A stretch of 64,000 nucleotides of DNA from Faecalicatena orotica (lineage in GTDB: Bacteria; Bacillota; Clostridia; Lachnospirales; Lachnospiraceae), in NCBI RefSeq assembly GCF_003149245.1, contig NZ_QGDL01000001.1, positions 523,089 to 587,088 of the forward strand. The letters are read 5' to 3'. Under the pieces are notes generated by a model. The model ran no database searches. It had not been told where the DNA came from and saw nothing but the letters and a program-made list of their open reading frames with translations. The translations under genes were made by a program, and so were the position numbers. This document shows, piece by piece, positions 61,239 through 64,000 of this stretch (position 1 is its first letter; each line of letters opens with the position of its first letter).

Positions 61239-61601
61239 ATGAACAAAGTCATCAGCCGCTGCCCCATCTGCAATAACGAGCTGACCGTAGTCAGGCTGAA
61301 ATGCGATTCCTGTGAAACCGTGATCGAGAATAATTTCAGACTCAGCAAATTTGATTATCTGTCCGACGAGGAGCTCTATTTTACAGAGACTTTCATACGG
61401 TGCAGGGGCAATATCAAAGAGATGGAAAAGGAACTGGGTATCTCTTACCCAACCGTCCGCTCCAGACTGGATTCTGTCATAAAGAAGCTGGGCTATGAGA
61501 CAGAATCCTCCGACCAGAAGTCAAAAAAGAAGGAGGAGATACTCCGGGCTCTGGAAAATAAGGAGATAACTGCTGAAGAGGCACTCGCACAGTTGAAATA
61601 G
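61239..61601 (+). CDS. DUF2089 zinc-ribbon regulator-like protein
   Basis: 120 residues. An N-terminal zinc ribbon (CPICNNEL at 8-15 and CDSCETV at 22-28) is followed by a helix-turn-helix-like region (MEKELGISYPTVRSRLDSVIKKLGYE) and a charged C-terminal helix (ILRALENKEITAEEALAQLK). DUF2089 proteins are presumed transcription factors. The gene is followed without gap by the next frame, and its last helix resembles the start of that protein. Confidence 0.88.
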   Translation: MNKVISRCPICNNELTVVRLKCDSCETVIENNFRLSKFDYLSDEELYFTETFIRCRGNIKEMEKELGISYPTVRSRLDSVIKKLGYETESSDQKSKKKEEILRALENKEITAEEALAQLK

Positions 61602-61630
61602 TGTGGTATAAAATGAAAAGGAGAATTGAT

Positions 61631-62017
61631 ATGGATGAAACATTAAGAATTTTAAAAATGATCGAGGATGGAACGATTACCGCGGAACAGGGGGCAGAGC
61701 TTATGTCTGCCATTAACACAGAACTGAGCGTACCACAGGCTGCAGTCACAAAAACAGGGTATGATAAGAAAATGTTCCGTATCATCGTAGACAGCACGAC
61801 CGGAGACAAAGTGAAAGTCCAGTTCCCGGTTGGTGCGATTAAGAAGATTCTCAAAGTAACGGGGAAACTCCCGATACCGGAAGCGGATCTTGAGGGATTC
61901 GATCTGCCCGCTATGATGGATGCCATTCTCGAATGTCTGGAAGACGAAACCGACGGGGATTTCGTCAATGTGGAAGCCGCTGACGGAACAACTGTTCGGA
62001 TATATGTTGACAAATAA
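61631..62017 (+). CDS. SHOCT-like/YvlB-type small protein
   Basis: 128 residues from ATG 61631 (AAAGGAG 7 bases upstream; an earlier frame overlaps the DUF2089 stop). The N-terminal helix ETLRILKMIEDGTITAEQGAELMSAI is the SHOCT-like element also present at the end of the DUF2089 protein. The C-terminal VNVEAADGTTVRIYVDK matches the end of the next gene product. It is probably part of a three-gene regulatory unit; molecular role unknown. Confidence 0.82.
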   Translation: MDETLRILKMIEDGTITAEQGAELMSAINTELSVPQAAVTKTGYDKKMFRIIVDSTTGDKVKVQFPVGAIKKILKVTGKLPIPEADLEGFDLPAMMDAILECLEDETDGDFVNVEAADGTTVRIYVDK

Positions 62018-62029
62018 GAGGATGCTGTT

Positions 62030-62293
62030 ATGAAGATAAAGATCAGGACAACGGGATTTCATTTATCCATTCCCGTCCCCATCGGCATGGCCGGGTTCGT
62101 TATCAGGGTGATCCCTGAACACGTCTTTCTGGAAATGAATAGGAATATACCCGAACCTTATTCCGGTTTGGTTACAAAAGAGAATGTGCGGATGATTCTG
62201 GAAGAATGTCAGGATATTCTTAAAGAGAATAAAGGGCTTGAGGTGGTGCATGTGGAGGCTGCTGACGGAACCTTTGTGTCCATACGAATATAG
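62030..62293 (+). CDS. Small paralogue of the preceding protein
   Basis: 87 residues, 12 bases after the preceding stop. It lacks the SHOCT-like helix but keeps the same C-terminal beta element (VHVEAADGTFVSIRI against VNVEAADGTTVRIYV) and a related mid-section (SIPVPIGMAGFVIRVIP). This indicates duplication of the C-terminal domain. AAGAGG-type site before ATG. Function unknown. Confidence 0.78.
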   Translation: MKIKIRTTGFHLSIPVPIGMAGFVIRVIPEHVFLEMNRNIPEPYSGLVTKENVRMILEECQDILKENKGLEVVHVEAADGTFVSIRI

Positions 62294-62334
62294 AAAGTAT
62301 GAGACGTACTTTCCTCGTATGAAACAAGAATAAT

Positions 62335-62371
62335 AGAGGGAGATCTGCTAATTAAAGCATGGTCTCCCTCT
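62335..62371. terminator. Hairpin between convergent genes
   Basis: AGAGGGAGA/TCTCCCTCT stem, with ACAAG and CTTGT further out. The plus side continues CCTTGTTC and the minus side ATTATTCTTG. Confidence 0.7.
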
Positions 62372-62385
62372 CCTTGTTCACATGG

Positions 62386-64000
62386 CTACATATTCTCTTT
62401 CAGTACATCATGGTCTCTTAACAGCTTCTCTATAACGGTTCCCTTAACAAGACCGATCAAAGGCTTTTTCAATACATTAAGCGGTCCAGGCAGTTCGATC
62501 TCGAGCGGGGATTTTCCATCCATCAGTTTTACGGAACTGTCGAGCAGTTCACGGATATCATACACACTTCCCCATACTTCCGGAACGCCCCTGTCGACGC
62601 CGAGCAGTCCGTATACTGCTTCCATAGCCGTTCTTACTGAGTATTCTGTTGTGAAAACAGTATCCCTCGGTGTCTCGGCAAATTGTCCGAGAAAGGCAAA
62701 GTTCACACAGCCATCCGGGATGACGTCCGGCCTGTCACCTTTTGTCCTTGGCATAAAGAATGCTGTGATGTACGGCATCATGGTCGGTACACATACGGCA
62801 CTGTTTTCAGCCAGATCAGGAATCAGTTCGACCGGAACACCTAAGTGGAACAGCCATTCTTCGGTAATCTCTTTTCCGGTACATTCTTTCATCGGCTTTT
62901 TCACATAATCCCCGGGCACATCTGTAAATAACCCATATACCCAGACGCATACCTTCTCCGGGTCCTGATCCTTGAACTGTCCCTGTCTGTTTATTGTCCA
63001 GCTCATCAGCCATTTAGAATCCTTACAGCTTACGATACCGCCTGTAACGACTTTTCCGCTTCTCGGGTCACGTTTACAGATATTTGTAATATAAGGGATA
63101 ATCTTATCATCCAGTGTTGTAATTGTAGCGGATTCCCAGTTCGTCTTCTGGATATCAGAGCAGAACTTCTCCGGATGTCCGAAGGACGGGTCCTGTTTAG
63201 CAATGTTTTTCCAGAGGCTCCAGCATCCGCTGGTCCTTACTTCCGCGTCACCGTTCGGTGCATGATTCTGATCGCCATAAATTGTTCCCTCCGTACAGCT
63301 GCCGTTTGTCACGAATACAAGGTCATTTTCGGTCAGAAGGATTCCTTTTTCAACGCCCTTCACTTTACACTCAATAGCTGTTGCGACTTTTTTGCTGCCT
63401 TTGCAGTCAAAGATAACATTCGTCACTTCCGTGTTGAACTGGAAATCAACGCCTGCCTTTTCCAGATATCTCTGCATTGGAAGAATCAGTGATTCATACT
63501 GGTTGTATTTTGTAAATTTGAGGGCGCTGAAATCCGGCAGGCCTCCGATATGGTGGATAAATCTCTGGAAATATAATTTCATTTCCAAGGCACTGTGCCA
63601 GTTCTCGAATGCAAACATGGTCCTCCAGTACAGCCAGAATGTAGAATCAAATACTTCTTCGTCAAACACATCTTCGATCGTTTTATCGTAAAGGTCCTCG
63701 TCTTTTGTCATGAAAAGTTTCATGATCTCCATGCAGCCCTTCTGGCTTAAGTTGAACTTTCCGTCCGTATGTGCATCTTCTCCCCTGTTCACCGTTGCCC
63801 GGCACAGAGAGTAATTCGGGTCATGTTTGTTCAGCCAGTAATACTCATCTAATACGGAGACATCCGGCGTCTCGATGGAAGGGATGCTATGGAACAAATC
63901 CCACAGGCATTCGAAATGATTTTCCATCTCTCTTCCGCCCCTCATGATATAGCCGCGGGTGGAATCGTATATGCCGTCACAGGCTCCTCCTGCAATATCC
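62386..64000 (-). CDS. ohyA: Oleate hydratase, 5' end outside window
   Basis: FAD-dependent hydratase that adds water to oleate and linoleate, giving 10-hydroxy fatty acids (formerly myosin-cross-reactive antigen). The frame is open to the right edge; an internal ATG at 63945 is not the start, because the preceding codons read GGACDGIYDSTRGYI, a conserved block. About 538 codons are visible. Landmarks: RGGREMENHFECLWDLF, FAFENWHSALEMKLYFQRF, TGGIVSCKDSKWLMSW and FLGQFAETPRDTVFTTEYSVR. The N-terminal FAD Rossmann motif lies beyond the window. Likely a detoxification enzyme for host unsaturated fatty acids. Confidence 0.95.
   Translation of the reverse strand, partial: DIAGGACDGIYDSTRGYIMRGGREMENHFECLWDLFHSIPSIETPDVSVLDEYYWLNKHDPNYSLCRATVNRGEDAHTDGKFNLSQKGCMEIMKLFMTKDEDLYDKTIEDVFDEEVFDSTFWLYWRTMFAFENWHSALEMKLYFQRFIHHIGGLPDFSALKFTKYNQYESLILPMQRYLEKAGVDFQFNTEVTNVIFDCKGSKKVATAIECKVKGVEKGILLTENDLVFVTNGSCTEGTIYGDQNHAPNGDAEVRTSGCWSLWKNIAKQDPSFGHPEKFCSDIQKTNWESATITTLDDKIIPYITNICKRDPRSGKVVTGGIVSCKDSKWLMSWTINRQGQFKDQDPEKVCVWVYGLFTDVPGDYVKKPMKECTGKEITEEWLFHLGVPVELIPDLAENSAVCVPTMMPYITAFFMPRTKGDRPDVIPDGCVNFAFLGQFAETPRDTVFTTEYSVRTAMEAVYGLLGVDRGVPEVWGSVYDIRELLDSSVKLMDGKSPLEIELPGPLNVLKKPLIGLVKGTVIEKLLRDHDVLKENM

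Overview
The window reads as a chromosomal segment of a moderate-GC, low-complexity anaerobic Firmicute. The gene content and the Gram-positive signals (strong AGGAGG ribosome sites, extended -10 promoters, HPr kinase, FtsH, class III fructose bisphosphatase, YtaF, indolepyruvate:ferredoxin oxidoreductase, DUF5685/DnaJ cluster, NiCo riboswitch) fit a gut Lachnospiraceae (Clostridium cluster XIVa, near Dorea / [Clostridium] scindens / Faecalicatena). The species cannot be fixed from the sequence alone. No rRNA, tRNA, complete insertion sequence, prophage or CRISPR array was seen.

Left part (1-31.4 kb) is mostly core genome. It holds iorA (cut by the left edge), a lipoprotein, a sigma-70-like factor with fbp, dapB and dapA on the minus strand, then typA, a PsiE-like protein and hpf on the plus strand. 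After that come yigZ, a class A PBP, a uvrC-hprK-glucokinase run, ftsH, a DUF1846 gene, pyrG, a PAP2 phosphatase, DUF4230, a CDF metal exporter behind a NiCo riboswitch, an M23 peptidase and ytaF. Two features stand out here: a 92-bp tandem repeat that multiplies a promoter-like sequence before hprK, and two large fold-back elements (23039-23328 and 23521-23810) between DUF1846 and pyrG.

Middle part (31.5-45 kb) is accessory. It has dus with an EamA exporter, then two adjacent same-strand regulator-plus-ABC-transporter operons (response regulator/ATPase/permease/histidine kinase, and ECF sigma/membrane protein/ATPase/permease). A decayed stretch follows: a third fold-back element (40337-40604), a LacI-family remnant, a 28-residue hydrophobic toxin with a convergent antisense RNA, a ferredoxin-nitroreductase with an ArsR regulator, and a divergent flavin-reductase/TetR pair that one deletion has truncated at both N-termini.

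Right part (45-64 kb) carries a DUF5685-DnaJ-membrane cluster and a compact gallotannin operon: a tannase whose catalytic residues sit exactly where they do in Lactobacillus plantarum TanB, plus gallate decarboxylase subunits LpdD, LpdB and LpdC, divergent from a LysR regulator. Next are a flotillin, a LytTR protein with an NTF2-like domain, a DNA-alkylation repair and Y-polymerase operon (ogt-polY-yolD-tag), and a MarR/PatB/amino acid permease unit. Last are three small DUF2089/SHOCT-like genes and an oleate hydratase cut by the right edge.

The most novel candidates are the three fold-back elements. They share almost no primary sequence but have the same architecture: a 40-49 bp outer stem, an internal loop, a 24-35 bp second stem, and two apical hairpins (one AT-rich palindrome, one two-tier hairpin).
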